41,949 nt of DNA from Inquilinus limosus (GTDB lineage Bacteria; Pseudomonadota; Alphaproteobacteria; DSM-16000; Inquilinaceae). Below the pieces are notes generated by a model. That model saw nothing but the letters and a program-made list of their open reading frames with translations. It searched no databases and was not told where the DNA came from. The position numbers and the translations under genes were made by a program. The stretch covers positions 1-41,949 of the forward strand of contig NZ_NHON01000054.1 in NCBI RefSeq assembly GCF_002195995.1. The letters run 5' to 3'. Each line of letters opens with the position of its first letter. The stretch's first letter is position 1. Shown here in pieces: positions 1 to 8,428 of the stretch.

Positions 1-327
1 TCATTGCCGGGGCTGGCCATGGGGTGTCCTTCTCTCTGATCCGGTCCCGAGCCTGCCACCGCGCGCCCGCCCCGTCTTGAACGGAACGGCCAGTCAGGCG
101 GCCATGCGGTCCGGCGCCTCTCCGGCCTGACCCCGGGCGCGGTCGTCGAGGTCCGGCGCCTCTCCGGCCTGACCCCGGGCGCGGTCGTCGGCCAGCTCGC
201 GGCCGGCCGGCTGCCGGACCGCATGGCCGCCTGACTGGCCGTTCCGTTCAAGACGGGGCGGGCGCGCGGTGGCAGGCTCGGGACCGGATCAGAGAGAAGG
301 ACACCCCATGGCCAGCCCCGGCAATGA
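1..327. repeat. Long inverted repeat (115 bp arms) with tandem-duplicated spacer
   Basis: Positions 1-115 are the exact reverse complement of 213-327 (paired coordinates sum to 328). The 97 bp spacer (116-212) holds most of a 42 bp tandem duplication, copies 108-149 and 150-191. The right arm carries the ribosome-binding site and first codons of the VOC gene at 308, so the left arm carries the same start on the opposite strand and runs off the window. Either this is a genuine palindrome with an inverted partial gene copy, or a fold-back assembly artefact at a contig end; the sequence alone cannot decide. Confidence 0.9.
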
Positions 328-661
328 CCGCCGCATCGATTACATCGAGCTCACCGTCGCCGACATCGCGCGCTCGCGCGACTTCTACGGCCAAGCCTTC
401 GGCTGGCGCTTCACCGATTACGGACCGGCCTATTGCGAGTTCGACGATGGCCGGCTGAAGGGCGGCTTCGCCCAGGGCAGCCCGGCCGGCTCCGGCGGCC
501 CGCTGGTGATCCTCTATGCCGATGACCTGGCCGCGACGCAGGGGCGGGTGGAGCAGGCGGGCGGCCGCATCGTCAAGCCGATCTTCAGCTTCCCCGGCGG
601 CCGCCGGTTCCACTTCCAGGATCCGGACGGCACTGAGCTGGCGGTCTGGTCCGACCGGTAG
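308..661 (+). CDS. VOC (glyoxalase/bleomycin-resistance fold) family protein
   Basis: 117-residue protein of the vicinal oxygen chelate superfamily. The N-terminus (IDYIELTVADIARSRDFYG) is the classic first beta strand and helix of a glyoxalase/dioxygenase half-barrel, and the C-terminus (FHFQDPDGTELAVWSD) is the usual closing strand with the FxDPDG turn. One betaalphabetabetabeta pair of this size normally dimerises to form the metal site; its substrate cannot be told. The ATG at 308 is chosen over the in-frame GTG at 269 because an AGAGAGAAGGA ribosome-binding site lies at 291-301. The start sits within the right arm of the 1-327 inverted repeat, so translation initiation could be affected by a very stable hairpin if transcription begins upstream of it. 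Confidence 0.8.
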   Translation: MASPGNDRRIDYIELTVADIARSRDFYGQAFGWRFTDYGPAYCEFDDGRLKGGFAQGSPAGSGGPLVILYADDLAATQGRVEQAGGRIVKPIFSFPGGRRFHFQDPDGTELAVWSDR

Positions 662-722
662 CATCCAAAGAAGAAGGGGGCCGAAGCCCCCTTCCGATAC
701 TCCGAGATCCTTGCGGGATCTC
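662..722 (-). terminator. Bidirectional terminator region between VOC gene and ompA-like gene
   Basis: A 9 bp stem pairs 673-681 with 686-694. Read on the minus strand its loop is TTCG closed by C-G (a stable UUCG tetraloop) and it is followed by a T-rich stretch (about 662-672), fitting a rho-independent terminator of the ompA-like gene. A second small hairpin, GAGATCC (704-710) with GGATCTC (716-722), overlaps the ompA-like stop codon. On the plus strand the same stem can end the VOC transcript. Confidence 0.7.
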
Positions 723-1686
723 AGTTGACGACGATCTCGACCCGCCGGTTCTGCGGCTCGCGCACGCCGTCGGCGGTCGGGACCAGCGGATCGGCCTCGC
801 CGACGCCGCGGGTCACGATCTCGCTGTCGGCCACGCCGTCGGCCACCAGCTCGCGGCGGACCGCCTCGGCGCGGCGCACCGACAGCGCCTGGTTGTACTT
901 GTCCGAGCCCGACCGGTCGGTGTGGCCGGTGACGTCGATCCGGGTGCTCTTGCCCTGCAGCGCGTCGCTGGCGGCCGAGCCCACGATCTGCTTGGCCTCG
1001 GGCGTCAGCTTCGAGCTGTCGAAGTCGAAGAACACCAGGTAGCTGCGGGACTGGGTGACCTGCTGCACCTGCTCCGGCGGCGGCGCCTCCTCGACATCGC
1101 CGAAGGTGTAGCGCAGGCCGACCAGGATGGTGTGGTTGTTGTTGTCGTCGCCCTTGATCCGGACGCCGTTGTCCTTGAACACCGGCCCCTGGGTGCCGAG
1201 GTAGCGGTATTCCAGGGTCGCGGCCATGTTCGGCGCGAAGTTGTAGGCCACGCCGGCGATGCCCTGATAGGCGAACTTCGCCTTCGTGGACTCGAAGTAC
1301 GGGCTGCCGCCGCTCGAGCCGAAGTCGGCGTCCACCAGCGCCAGGCCGACGCCGGCGCCGATATAGGGCACGAAGGGCGACCCGAAGTCGAAGTCGTAGT
1401 AGCCGTTCGCCATCAGGCCATAGGTGGTCTGGTGGTTGTTGCCGTCGTGGCTGTTCTCCCGGATGCTGGCCTCGAGGTCGGTGCGGAAGCCGTTGCCGAA
1501 GCCGTAGCCGACATAGAGGTTGCCGGCCGGCCCGACATCATAGCTGTCCTTGTTCAGGCCGTTGTCCTGGAGGAAGTTGGCGCCCGCCCCGGCGCCGACG
1601 TACAGGCCGCTCACCTGCTGGGCCATGGCCGGCGTTGCGGCGAGCAGTGCGGCCGCCCCCGCGGCGAAGACGATGCGTCTGGTCAT
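721..1686 (-). CDS. OmpA-like outer-membrane protein (beta-barrel plus peptidoglycan-binding domain)
   Basis: 321-residue outer-membrane porin-like protein. Residues 1-23 are a Sec signal peptide (positive MTRR, hydrophobic core, AMA cleavage motif). About 25-205 form an OmpA-type 8-strand barrel with many Gly/Tyr/Asn and alternating hydrophobics, including a GAGVGLALVD repeat-like strand typical of opacity-type barrels. About 215-321 are an OmpA C-terminal domain: FFDFDSSKLTPEA, TGHTDRSG, LSVRRAEAVR and a final NRRVEIVV, carrying the Asp and Arg used to grip peptidoglycan. The start at 1686 is preferred over the longer frame to 1749 because it begins directly with the signal peptide and has GGAGTCAGGA just upstream. 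Likely a structural envelope protein. A strong dyad lies in its upstream region. Confidence 0.88.
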   Translation of the reverse strand: MTRRIVFAAGAAALLAATPAMAQQVSGLYVGAGAGANFLQDNGLNKDSYDVGPAGNLYVGYGFGNGFRTDLEASIRENSHDGNNHQTTYGLMANGYYDFDFGSPFVPYIGAGVGLALVDADFGSSGGSPYFESTKAKFAYQGIAGVAYNFAPNMAATLEYRYLGTQGPVFKDNGVRIKGDDNNNHTILVGLRYTFGDVEEAPPPEQVQQVTQSRSYLVFFDFDSSKLTPEAKQIVGSAASDALQGKSTRIDVTGHTDRSGSDKYNQALSVRRAEAVRRELVADGVADSEIVTRGVGEADPLVPTADGVREPQNRRVEIVVN

Positions 1687-1987
1687 TCCTGACTCCACGA
1701 GTTTCTCGCTTAGGATTCCGGTCTCGAATCGCGTCCCGGAATCGGACAATATCGATGCATACGTTCTTGAATGTATGCCAAAATGGCGCGCAGCGGCGAT
1801 GTCGCATCTTGAACTGTCGCCGGTCCGTCATAATGGGCAGGCGGGTGGGGAAAGGGGCGGAAAGCCAGGCCGGCGGCGGCTTTCTCGGCCCTGTGAGGGC
1901 GAGTGGCAATCGGGCAACACCATCGCCGGATCGCTCGCCGGCCCTCTCAGCCCGCGCAGCGCGGACAGCAGGCCGGGCGACTCCGTC
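1687..1987. promoter_or_regulatory. Intergenic region upstream of ompA-like gene with AT-rich dyad
   Basis: This 301 bp gap holds no convincing gene. At 1757-1778 is a 22 bp dyad: GCATAC (1757-1762) mirrored by GTATGC (1773-1778), with TTC (1764-1766) and GAA (1769-1771) also pairing inside it. It is unusually AT-rich for this genome and lies about 70 bp upstream of the minus-strand ompA-like start, so it is a plausible operator or 5' leader hairpin; no regulator can be named. Nearer the DUF3137-like gene, GAAAGCC (1860-1866) pairs with GGCTTTC (1878-1884) and is followed on the minus strand by C/T-rich sequence, a weak terminator candidate. Confidence 0.5.
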
Positions 1988-2992
1988 TCAGGCCGGCGGG
2001 CGGCCGTGCAGATGGTCGATCAGCCGGTGCGGCAGGCTCAGCTCATCAAGGACCGCCCGCAGCTGCGCCAGCATTGCCGACGCCGGGTCGAACAGGCGGG
2101 CCTGCTGCAGCATCGGCCCTGCCAGGTCCAGCGCCAGCCACAGCCGGCCGCGATGGAAGGCGGCGCGGACCGATCGGTCCGGATGCGCCTCGTCAATCGC
2201 CACCAGCCCCTCGGCGACGGCGGCGGTGACCAGGCGCTGCGCCTCATCCGGATCGTCGGCCCGGACCGTGAATCGGTGCTCGAACGCCTCATAGGGGGCC
2301 TGCAGGCGCTGCGGCGAGTCCGGCCGCGAGAGCACCGTGTCCAGCAGCGGCGTCAGGTGATCTGCGATCGTCTCGAACACCCCGCCATCGCGGGCGATCA
2401 GGATACGGCCCTGGAATGGGACCGGCACGACGATTGAGAGCAGGACATGGTCGGAGCGGCGAGACGCCGGCTTGTTGCCCGCTGTGTTCCACCGCTGGAC
2501 GACCGCGGCCATGGTGAAGGCCAGGGACCGATGCTCGCCGTCCAGCCGCCAATCCGCCCAGTTCGCGCTTCTCCGGGGCAGCAGCCCCAGCTCGAAGGCA
2601 GGGTCGAGGTCGAACAGCACATCGGGGTCGAGCAGCGCGCCGATCGCCGGCAGCAAATCGAGGGCGGGCCCGCGGCTGCGGAGTCTGGCCGTCATGCCGC
2701 CGAGCGTCTCGGCGAGGATGGGCACCACGATCCGGTTCGCCGTGCTGCGCCACAGATTCTCGCTGAGGCCGAGCAGAAACCTGGCGCCGAGCATGGCGGC
2801 CGCCGCGGTGAAGATGCCGCCTGGCGACCAATGCCCCCGCGCGATCGGGGCCACGCCCCAGACCAATGCCAGCACGACGATCTGGCCGCAGATCACCACC
2901 GTGGCCTCGGCCGCCCGGCGCCGCTGCGTCTCCAGGGCGTCGATCGCTTGTGAAAGCCGCACGGCCGCCGCCTGCGGAAGGTCCCCTGGCAC
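1988..2992 (-). CDS. DUF3137-like membrane protein of unknown function
   Basis: 334-residue protein. After a short amphipathic N-terminus there are two hydrophobic segments at about residues 30-52 and 57-77, consistent with a membrane hairpin, followed by a long soluble domain. The soluble part (DGGVFETIADHLTPLLDT, YEAFEHRFTVRADDPDEAQR, VRAAFHRGRLWLALDL) resembles the pattern of DUF3137 proteins, where an edge strand 'F..F.V...D..EA..L' precedes a 'RAAF..GRLWLAL' motif; this assignment is from memory. No catalytic function is known. The start is GTG at 2992, supported by a GAGGGGGAG ribosome-binding site 8 nt upstream. It lies 79 bp after the LacI gene end on the same strand. Confidence 0.6.
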   Translation of the reverse strand: MPGDLPQAAAVRLSQAIDALETQRRRAAEATVVICGQIVVLALVWGVAPIARGHWSPGGIFTAAAAMLGARFLLGLSENLWRSTANRIVVPILAETLGGMTARLRSRGPALDLLPAIGALLDPDVLFDLDPAFELGLLPRRSANWADWRLDGEHRSLAFTMAAVVQRWNTAGNKPASRRSDHVLLSIVVPVPFQGRILIARDGGVFETIADHLTPLLDTVLSRPDSPQRLQAPYEAFEHRFTVRADDPDEAQRLVTAAVAEGLVAIDEAHPDRSVRAAFHRGRLWLALDLAGPMLQQARLFDPASAMLAQLRAVLDELSLPHRLIDHLHGRPPA

Positions 2993-3071
2993 CGTGATCT
3001 CCCCCTCGCTGATGCGGCGCCACTCTGGTTCGGGACTGTGGCGAAACGTCGACCGGCGGAAAAGAGTCCCT

Positions 3072-4112
3072 TCAGCGCCGCGGCGGTGCGGTGCTGGCGC
3101 GGACCACCAGGCGGTAGGGCACGGTCACGCCGCGCTTCGGTGCGGCGGCACCGGCCAGCCGGTCGGCCAGCAGGCGCATCGCCTCGAAGCCCAGCTGCCG
3201 CGCGGGCTGGTCGATGGTGGTCAGCGGCGGGTCGGTGACGGCGGCGAAGTAGATGTTGTCGAAGCCGACCACCGAGATGTCCTCCGGCACCCTCAGGCGG
3301 GCCTGCTTGATGGTGCGGATGGCGCCCATGGCGATCTCGTCGCTGCCGCAGAACATGGCGGTCGGCGGCTCGGGCAATTCCAGCAGCTCGGCCATCTGCT
3401 CCGCACCGGTGGCGATCGAGAACACGCCGTAGCGCACCAGCTCGGGTTGCGGCTCGATCCCCGCCTCCTCCAGCGCCTCGGCATAGCCGGCGAAGCGCTT
3501 CGGCGTCGCCGTGGTGCCGGGGCTGCCGCCGATATGGCCGATGCGGCGATGGCCCAGCCCGATCAGGTGGCGCGTCGCCTCCCGCGCCCCGGCCTGGTTG
3601 TCGATCTCGACCACCGGCACGCCGGGGGCGGCGACGGGCTCGATCACCGCGACCAGCCGCTCCTGCAGCGCCGGGGCCTTCAGCGGCTCCGGCATCCGGC
3701 CGCCCAGCAGCAGCATGCCGTCGACCGCGCCGGTCAGCAGCTGGCGGGCATGCTCCTCCGCCCGCGCCGGGTCGCCGGCGGTGTTGCCGATCAGCACATG
3801 GAAGCCGGCCGCGACCGCCGCCTCCTCGGCGCCCAGCAGCACCGAGGCGTGGAACGGGTTGCCGATGTTCGGCACCATCACGAACACCTGCCGCGCCTGC
3901 TGCAGGCGCAGGCTGCGGGCCATGCGGTTGACGACATAGCCGGTGTCGCGCACCGCCGCCTCGATCCGCTCCCGCGTCTCGCCGGTCACGCGCGGCGACC
4001 CTGCCAGGGCGCGGCTGACCGTCGCCACCGACACGCCGGCGATGCGGGCGATGTCGGCCATGCGCGGCCGCCCGTCCTCGGGCACTGGCGGCAGGCTGCG
4101 GCTGCGGCTCAC
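3072..4112 (-). CDS. LacI-family transcriptional regulator
   Basis: Full-length (346 aa) LacI/GalR repressor. The helix-turn-helix is MADIARIAGVSVATVSRALA with hinge helix NRMARSLR, followed by a periplasmic-binding-protein-like effector domain (VFVMVPNIGNPFHASVLLGAE; GHRRIGHIGG; PPTAMFCGSDEIAMGAI; DISVVGFDN; PPLTTIDQPARQLG). These motifs are typical of sugar-responsive members. Start choice is uncertain: GTG at 4112 gives a short basic extension common in this family, while ATG at 4061 begins exactly at the helix-turn-helix; neither has a strong ribosome-binding site. It is divergent from the solute-binding protein gene at 4314, and a perfect dyad at 4243-4258 in the shared promoter region is the likely operator, so it probably represses that operon until a sugar ligand appears. 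Confidence 0.9.
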   Translation of the reverse strand: MSRSRSLPPVPEDGRPRMADIARIAGVSVATVSRALAGSPRVTGETRERIEAAVRDTGYVVNRMARSLRLQQARQVFVMVPNIGNPFHASVLLGAEEAAVAAGFHVLIGNTAGDPARAEEHARQLLTGAVDGMLLLGGRMPEPLKAPALQERLVAVIEPVAAPGVPVVEIDNQAGAREATRHLIGLGHRRIGHIGGSPGTTATPKRFAGYAEALEEAGIEPQPELVRYGVFSIATGAEQMAELLELPEPPTAMFCGSDEIAMGAIRTIKQARLRVPEDISVVGFDNIYFAAVTDPPLTTIDQPARQLGFEAMRLLADRLAGAAAPKRGVTVPYRLVVRASTAPPRR

Positions 4113-4212
4113 GGCGCGGTCTCGGAATAACGGATCATGCCGCGACGATGCCCGGAACGGCGGCCCAGGCCAAGGGGGGCGATGCGGCGCTTCGACCAAG
4201 GTGCATTGCGAA

Positions 4213-4258
4213 TTGACAGGGCGGGCGATCCCCGGTTCACTTGTAACCAAACGGTTAC
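4213..4258 (+). promoter_or_regulatory. Promoter and LacI-type operator for the 4314-7255 operon
   Basis: TTGACA at 4213-4218 is a consensus -35. A perfect inverted repeat GTAACC (4243-4248), 4 bp spacer, GGTTAC (4253-4258) follows, where the -10 region/start site should be; the -10 itself is not clear. A 16 bp dyad next to a divergent LacI gene is the usual arrangement for autoregulated, sugar-induced operons of this family. The dyad was not seen elsewhere in the window. Confidence 0.6.
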
Positions 4259-4313
4259 TTCATCGGGCGGGCCACCGTCCGCATCATCGGCAACGAACCA
4301 GGGAGGGGCGGCG

Positions 4314-5591
4314 ATGACGGCTGCGATCGGGCGCAGATCCGTGCTGGCAGGGGCTTTGGGGCTGGCCGGGGCGGCGATGGTTCCGGCGGCGGCGCAGGCT
4401 GAAGCGGAACGGCTGCGAATCGTCTGGTGGGGCAATGACGACCGCACCCGTCGCACGACCGAGGTGCTGAAGCTGTACCAGGCGAAGGCGCAGGGTGCCG
4501 AGCTGGTGGGCGAGGTCAGCAACGCCGAGTACTTCCCCAAGCTGGCGACCCAGCTGGTGGGGCGCAGCGCCCCGGACATCTTCCAGCTCGAACCCGGCAG
4601 CTTCGCCGATTTCGTCCAGCGCGGCGCCACCCTGCCGCTCAACGAGTTGATGCCGAAGCCGATCGACACCGCCGGCGTCCCCCGCGACCTGCTCGATCTC
4701 TGCGCGCTCGACGGCAAGGTCTGGGCCATCCCGCACGGCCTCAACTCCTTCGCGCTGATGTACGACACCGCCGTGTTCAAGGCGGCCGGCATCGCCCCGC
4801 CGGACGACAAGACCAGCTGGGACGATTATGCCGCGCGGATGATCGAGCTGACCAAGGCGGCGGGCCGCGACCAGTATTGGGGCTCCTGCGACGCCAGCGG
4901 CTACGGCTACGCGTTCCAGGTCTGGCTGCGGCAGCGCGGCGCCGACCTGTTCACGGCCGACCGGGCGCTGGGCTTCGGCCAGGACCATGCGGCGGAGTGG
5001 TTCAGCTACTGGGACAGGATGCGCAAGAGCGGCGGCTGCGTGCCGGCGGACATCGCCGCGCTCAGCCCGGATTCGACCATCACCCAGATGCCGCTGATCC
5101 AGGGCAAGGCGGCGACCAGCCTGGCCTTCTCCAACCAGATCGTCGGCATGCAGTCCGCCACCACCGCGCCGCTGGCCCTGACGATGTTTCCGAATGGCGG
5201 CGCCGGGGCGAAGCCGGGGCAGTTCTACCGCCCGGCCTCGAGTTGGTCGATCTACGCTCGGTCGAAGGCCCCCGAGGCCGCGGCCGCCTTCATCGGCTTC
5301 TTCCTCAACGACCCCGAGGCCGCCAAGGTGCTGGGGGTGGAGCGCGGCGTGCCGATGAGCCCGGCGACGCGCGAGCTGATCCTGCCGACGCTCACGCCGG
5401 TGGAGCGCGCCACGGTCGACTACGTCAACTTCATCGCCGACAAGGTCGGCCCCTATCCGGCGCCGCCGCCCAAGGGGTCGCAGCAGTTCGGCCGGGTGCT
5501 GAAGCGGGTGGCGGACACGGTCGCCTTCGGCACCGCCTCGATCACCGACGGCGCGGCCCAGCTGATGGCCGATGCCGGCGCCATCCTCTGA
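4314..5591 (+). CDS. Tat-exported extracellular solute-binding protein (family 1, sugar type), orphan
   Basis: 425-residue periplasmic binding protein of the family-1 carbohydrate type. The N-terminus has a twin-arginine signal ([17 protein letters not shown]) ending near AAAQA-EAE. The mature part shows [76 protein letters not shown] and a late [29 protein letters not shown], all standard for sugar ABC receptors. ATG 4314 follows GGGAGGGG at 4301-4308. The stop codon overlaps the next start (TGATG at 5589-5593), so the two are translationally coupled. No permease or ATPase is adjacent, so it either feeds a transporter encoded elsewhere or acts in signalling. Regulation by the divergent LacI protein is likely. 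Confidence 0.88.
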   Translation: MTAAIGRRSVLAGALGLAGAAMVPAAAQAEAERLRIVWWGNDDRTRRTTEVLKLYQAKAQGAELVGEVSNAEYFPKLATQLVGRSAPDIFQLEPGSFADFVQRGATLPLNELMPKPIDTAGVPRDLLDLCALDGKVWAIPHGLNSFALMYDTAVFKAAGIAPPDDKTSWDDYAARMIELTKAAGRDQYWGSCDASGYGYAFQVWLRQRGADLFTADRALGFGQDHAAEWFSYWDRMRKSGGCVPADIAALSPDSTITQMPLIQGKAATSLAFSNQIVGMQSATTAPLALTMFPNGGAGAKPGQFYRPASSWSIYARSKAPEAAAAFIGFFLNDPEAAKVLGVERGVPMSPATRELILPTLTPVERATVDYVNFIADKVGPYPAPPPKGSQQFGRVLKRVADTVAFGTASITDGAAQLMADAGAIL

Positions 5592-7255
5592 TGTCGGTCC
5601 TGGATGCCATGCCCCACCCAGTCGAGGAGTTCGACTCCCACCCCTGGCGCTTCGAGGGCCACGCCACGGACGCGCAGCGTCAGGCGCAGGCGGCCTTCGT
5701 CGCCACGCTGGCGCAGCGCCTGCCGTTGCAGCTCGGCGCGGCGTGCTACCTGTCGCCCCAGGCCTATATCTTCCCGGACAGCCTGACGCTGGGCGACCGC
5801 TGCGTCGTCGCCGCCGGGGTGCGCCTGCACGGGCAGCTGGTCGCCGGCCACAACTGCTCCTTCAACCTGCACGCCTCGGTGATCGGCCAGGTGCGGATGG
5901 GCTCCTGGGTCCGCATCGCCGCCGGCGCGATGATCGCCGGCTTCGACCATGTCTCGGACGATCCGGAGACGCCGATCGCGCAGCAGGGCGTGTCGACCAA
6001 GGGCATCGAGATCGGCGACGATGTCTGGATCGGCGCCAACGCCGTGGTCACCGACGGGGTGCGGATCGGCAGCCACTGCATCGTCGCCGCCGGGGCGGTG
6101 GTGACCCGCGACGTGCCGGACTACGCGCTGGTCGGCGGCAATCCGGCCCGGGTGATCCGCGACCGTCGCCGGCCGCGGGGCGCGCCGCCGGCCGATGCTC
6201 TGCTGGCCGAGGTGAAGGCCTTCGACACGCGGATCGGCGAGGAGTGGCCGGCGATCCTGGCCGCCAGCGCGGCGCCGCCAGGCCAGGAGTCCTGGTACCG
6301 GGACCCGCGCAATGCCGGCAACGCGCCGTTCCGCGCCGATTGCGACGCGATCCAGATCGCCGCGATGTTCGGCGCCGTGCCGCCGCCTTGCAGGCGGGAG
6401 GAATGGACGGCCCGGCTGCAGGCGCTGCAGGATCCGGCGACCGGGCTGTGCTTCAACCCGGACACGCCGGATGCGGTGCGGCGCGACCCGCCGGCCGATC
6501 CCGGCGGCGACAACCTCTACAACATCCTCTGCGTCGGCTACGCGCTGGAATGCCTCGGCGCGGGCTTCCGGCACCCCGTCGCCTGGGCCTCAGGGCTCGA
6601 CGCCGCGACGTTGCAGCGGGCGCTGGACGGGCTGCCCTGGGCCCAGCGCGGCTGGTCCTCCGGCGCCTGGGTCGATGCGCTGGGCACGGCCTGCTATCTC
6701 AACGCCCGCGATTTCGGCGATCCGGGCCCGCTTGCCACGCTGATGGGCTGGCTGACCCTGCGGGCCGCCGCCACGACCGGGCTGTGGAGCGGCCCGGTGG
6801 GTGACGACTGGCTGCAGCCGGTGAACGGCTTCTACCGGCTGACCCGCGGCACCTATGCCCAGTTCGGCCTGCCGCTGCCCTATGCGGAGCGGACGATCGA
6901 TTCCGTCCTGGCCCATCTCCGCCGTTACGGCGGGTTCGCGCAGACCGGCTTCAACGCCTGCAACGTGCTCGACGTGGTGCATCCGCTGATGCTCTGCGCC
7001 CGCCAGACCGGCTACCGCGCGGCCGAGATCGCGGAGGCGCTGCGCGCTCTGCTCGGCGCCGCGCTCCGGCACTATCGCCCCGGCCTGGGCTTCGCCTTCA
7101 GCCGCGGCGAGGAGCCGGGGCTGCAGGGCACGGAGATGTGGCTGTCGATCGTCGCCCTGATCCTGGCCCATCTCGGCCTGGCGGATGCGGTGCGGTTCCG
7201 GCTGGTCGGAGTGCATCGCTGGGGCCCGGCGCTGCCGGCCGACCGGATCCGCTGA
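5591..7255 (+). CDS. Hexapeptide-repeat acyltransferase fused to an alpha-helical (toroid-like) domain
   Basis: 554-residue two-part protein. Residues about 45-195 are a left-handed beta-helix acyltransferase of the maltose/galactoside O-acetyltransferase (NodL/LacA) type: hexapeptide repeats, FDHV with candidate catalytic His120, [45 protein letters not shown]. Residues about 230-554 are a separate helical region with repeated helix pairs ([78 protein letters not shown]), recalling an alpha/alpha-toroid as in terpene cyclase-like or polysaccharide-lyase folds; that is inference from pattern. No signal peptide or membrane span is evident, so it is probably cytoplasmic. It is coupled by a 1 bp overlap to the binding protein, and may O-acetylate a sugar or glycan related to that protein's ligand. 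Acyltransferase certainty is high, the C-terminal role is unknown. Confidence 0.78.
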   Translation: MSVLDAMPHPVEEFDSHPWRFEGHATDAQRQAQAAFVATLAQRLPLQLGAACYLSPQAYIFPDSLTLGDRCVVAAGVRLHGQLVAGHNCSFNLHASVIGQVRMGSWVRIAAGAMIAGFDHVSDDPETPIAQQGVSTKGIEIGDDVWIGANAVVTDGVRIGSHCIVAAGAVVTRDVPDYALVGGNPARVIRDRRRPRGAPPADALLAEVKAFDTRIGEEWPAILAASAAPPGQESWYRDPRNAGNAPFRADCDAIQIAAMFGAVPPPCRREEWTARLQALQDPATGLCFNPDTPDAVRRDPPADPGGDNLYNILCVGYALECLGAGFRHPVAWASGLDAATLQRALDGLPWAQRGWSSGAWVDALGTACYLNARDFGDPGPLATLMGWLTLRAAATTGLWSGPVGDDWLQPVNGFYRLTRGTYAQFGLPLPYAERTIDSVLAHLRRYGGFAQTGFNACNVLDVVHPLMLCARQTGYRAAEIAEALRALLGAALRHYRPGLGFAFSRGEEPGLQGTEMWLSIVALILAHLGLADAVRFRLVGVHRWGPALPADRIR

Positions 7256-7302
7256 CCGGCACGCTGAGACGGATGAGCAGGCGATCGGCCTCTCTCGAGA
7301 AC

Positions 7303-7388
7303 CGTCATTGCGAGGAGGCGAAGCCGACGAAGCAATCCAGGGGACACGCCAAAAGGCCCTGGATTGCTTCGCTGCGCTCGCAATGACG
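7303..7388. repeat. Palindromic intergenic repeat, copy A
   Basis: A long imperfect palindrome opening with CGTCATTGCGAG and closing with CTCGCAATGACG, with an inner stem GAAGCAATCCAGGG / CCCTGGATTGCTTC. It shares these blocks with copies at 23492, 27622 and 29640. The sequence after it (ATAGGCTCGCCAGG up to about 7411) is also shared with copies C and D. It lies between the convergent 3' ends of the fusion gene and the LysR gene, where it may also serve as a terminator hairpin. Confidence 0.9.
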
Positions 7389-7416
7389 ATTTCTGTATAG
7401 GCTCGCCAGGTGAGGC

Positions 7417-8328
7417 TTACCCCCACACGCCGGACACAGGGCGCGCCCGCTTGGAGGTGAGCTCGGCCTCCAGCCAGGCGCGGAACAGCTGCACCTTGCG
7501 CTGCCGCGCCTTGGCCTCGGTGGTGACGAACCAGTAGGCGATCTCGGTCGGTGCGGCGACGGGGAAGGGGCGTACCAGCCGGCCGTCGGCCAGCGCGTCG
7601 GCGGCGACCAGCTGCCAGGCCATGAACACGCCCTGGCCGGCCAGGGCCGCCTCCAGCGCCGGGATCGGGTCGGTGTAGGAGGGGCCGGACAGGCGCGGCG
7701 GCGACGCGATGCCGGCGGCGGCGAACCATTCGGCCCAGGAGATCAGCGAGCCTTCGTCCCGGATCACCGGCACCGATCCCAGGTCGGCCGGTCGCTTCAG
7801 CCGCTGCGCCAAAGCGGGGGAGCACACCGGGAACACGGTCTGCGGCACCAGCTTCTCGGCCAGCACCCCGGTCCATCCGCCGCGGCCCATGCGGATGGCG
7901 CAGTCGACGTCGCTGGCGGCCAGGTCGATGGTCGCGGCGGTGGCGACGAAGCGCAGCTCGATCTCCGGATGCGCGCCGGTGAAGCGCGCCAGCCGCGGCA
8001 CCAGCCAGCGCGCGGCGAAGGCCGATCCGGCGGTGACGGTCAGGATGCCGGCCCGCTCCGCCGCCAGGGCGACGATGGCGTCGGCCAGCATGCGGAAGCC
8101 GGCGTCGAGCATCGGCTGGATCCGCTGCAGGTCCGGTGTTGGCACCAGCCCGGCGGTGGTGCGCTCGAACAGCAGAACGCCCAGCCGCGCCTCCGCCCGG
8201 CGGATGTGCTGGCTGACCGCGCCGGGTGTCACCCCCAGCTCCTTCGCCGCGGCCGACAGCGACCCGCCGCGCGCCACCACCGCGATGGCACGCAGCGCAT
8301 TCAGCGGAATCGGGAAGGGCGAGGCCAT
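7417..8328 (-). CDS. LysR-family transcriptional regulator (GcvA-like)
   Basis: 303-residue LysR-type regulator. The winged helix-turn-helix is in the first 65 residues (LNALRAIAVVARGGSLSAAA, ELGVTPGAVSQHIRRAEARLG, LLFERTTAGL), followed by a linker helix and a substrate-binding domain (ILTVTAGSAFAARWLVPRLARF, VDCAIRMGRGGW, EKLVPQTVFPVCSPAL, VFMAWQLVAADALADGRLVRPF). The FAARWLVPRL and CAIRMG motifs resemble the GcvA/AmpR subgroup. Start ATG 8328 has AAGAAGGGG just upstream; a longer frame to 8412 runs through the promoter region and is unlikely. It is divergent from the ArsR gene. Its target and inducer cannot be deduced. Confidence 0.9.
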   Translation of the reverse strand: MASPFPIPLNALRAIAVVARGGSLSAAAKELGVTPGAVSQHIRRAEARLGVLLFERTTAGLVPTPDLQRIQPMLDAGFRMLADAIVALAAERAGILTVTAGSAFAARWLVPRLARFTGAHPEIELRFVATAATIDLAASDVDCAIRMGRGGWTGVLAEKLVPQTVFPVCSPALAQRLKRPADLGSVPVIRDEGSLISWAEWFAAAGIASPPRLSGPSYTDPIPALEAALAGQGVFMAWQLVAADALADGRLVRPFPVAAPTEIAYWFVTTEAKARQRKVQLFRAWLEAELTSKRARPVSGVWG

Positions 8329-8393
8329 GCCCCTTCTTGATCGGGCCGGGGCGGACTGTCCAGCGTCGCCGCGATAGGGCGATGGAGGGGGTG

Positions 8394-8428
8394 TTGACTC
8401 ATAAATATCCAAGTGGTTATATAACTAT
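8394..8428 (+). promoter_or_regulatory. Promoter and ArsR-type operator, probably giving a leaderless mRNA
   Basis: A -35 TTGACT (8394-8399) and a -10 TATATA (8418-8423) are 18 bp apart. The -10 ends 5 nt before the ArsR ATG at 8429, so the transcript should start at or within a few bases of the start codon, and there is no ribosome-binding site. Between the two boxes is a dyad ATA-N-CCA-NN-TGG-N-TAT (8405-8420), well placed for repression by the downstream ArsR protein. The region is strikingly AT-rich for this genome. Confidence 0.65.

Noticed and set aside
922-1692. Long plus-strand frame opposite the OmpA-like gene
   Set aside because: Composition is Val/Ala/Gly/Arg-rich shadow coding of a high-GC gene; the minus strand has a clear signal peptide and OmpA domain.
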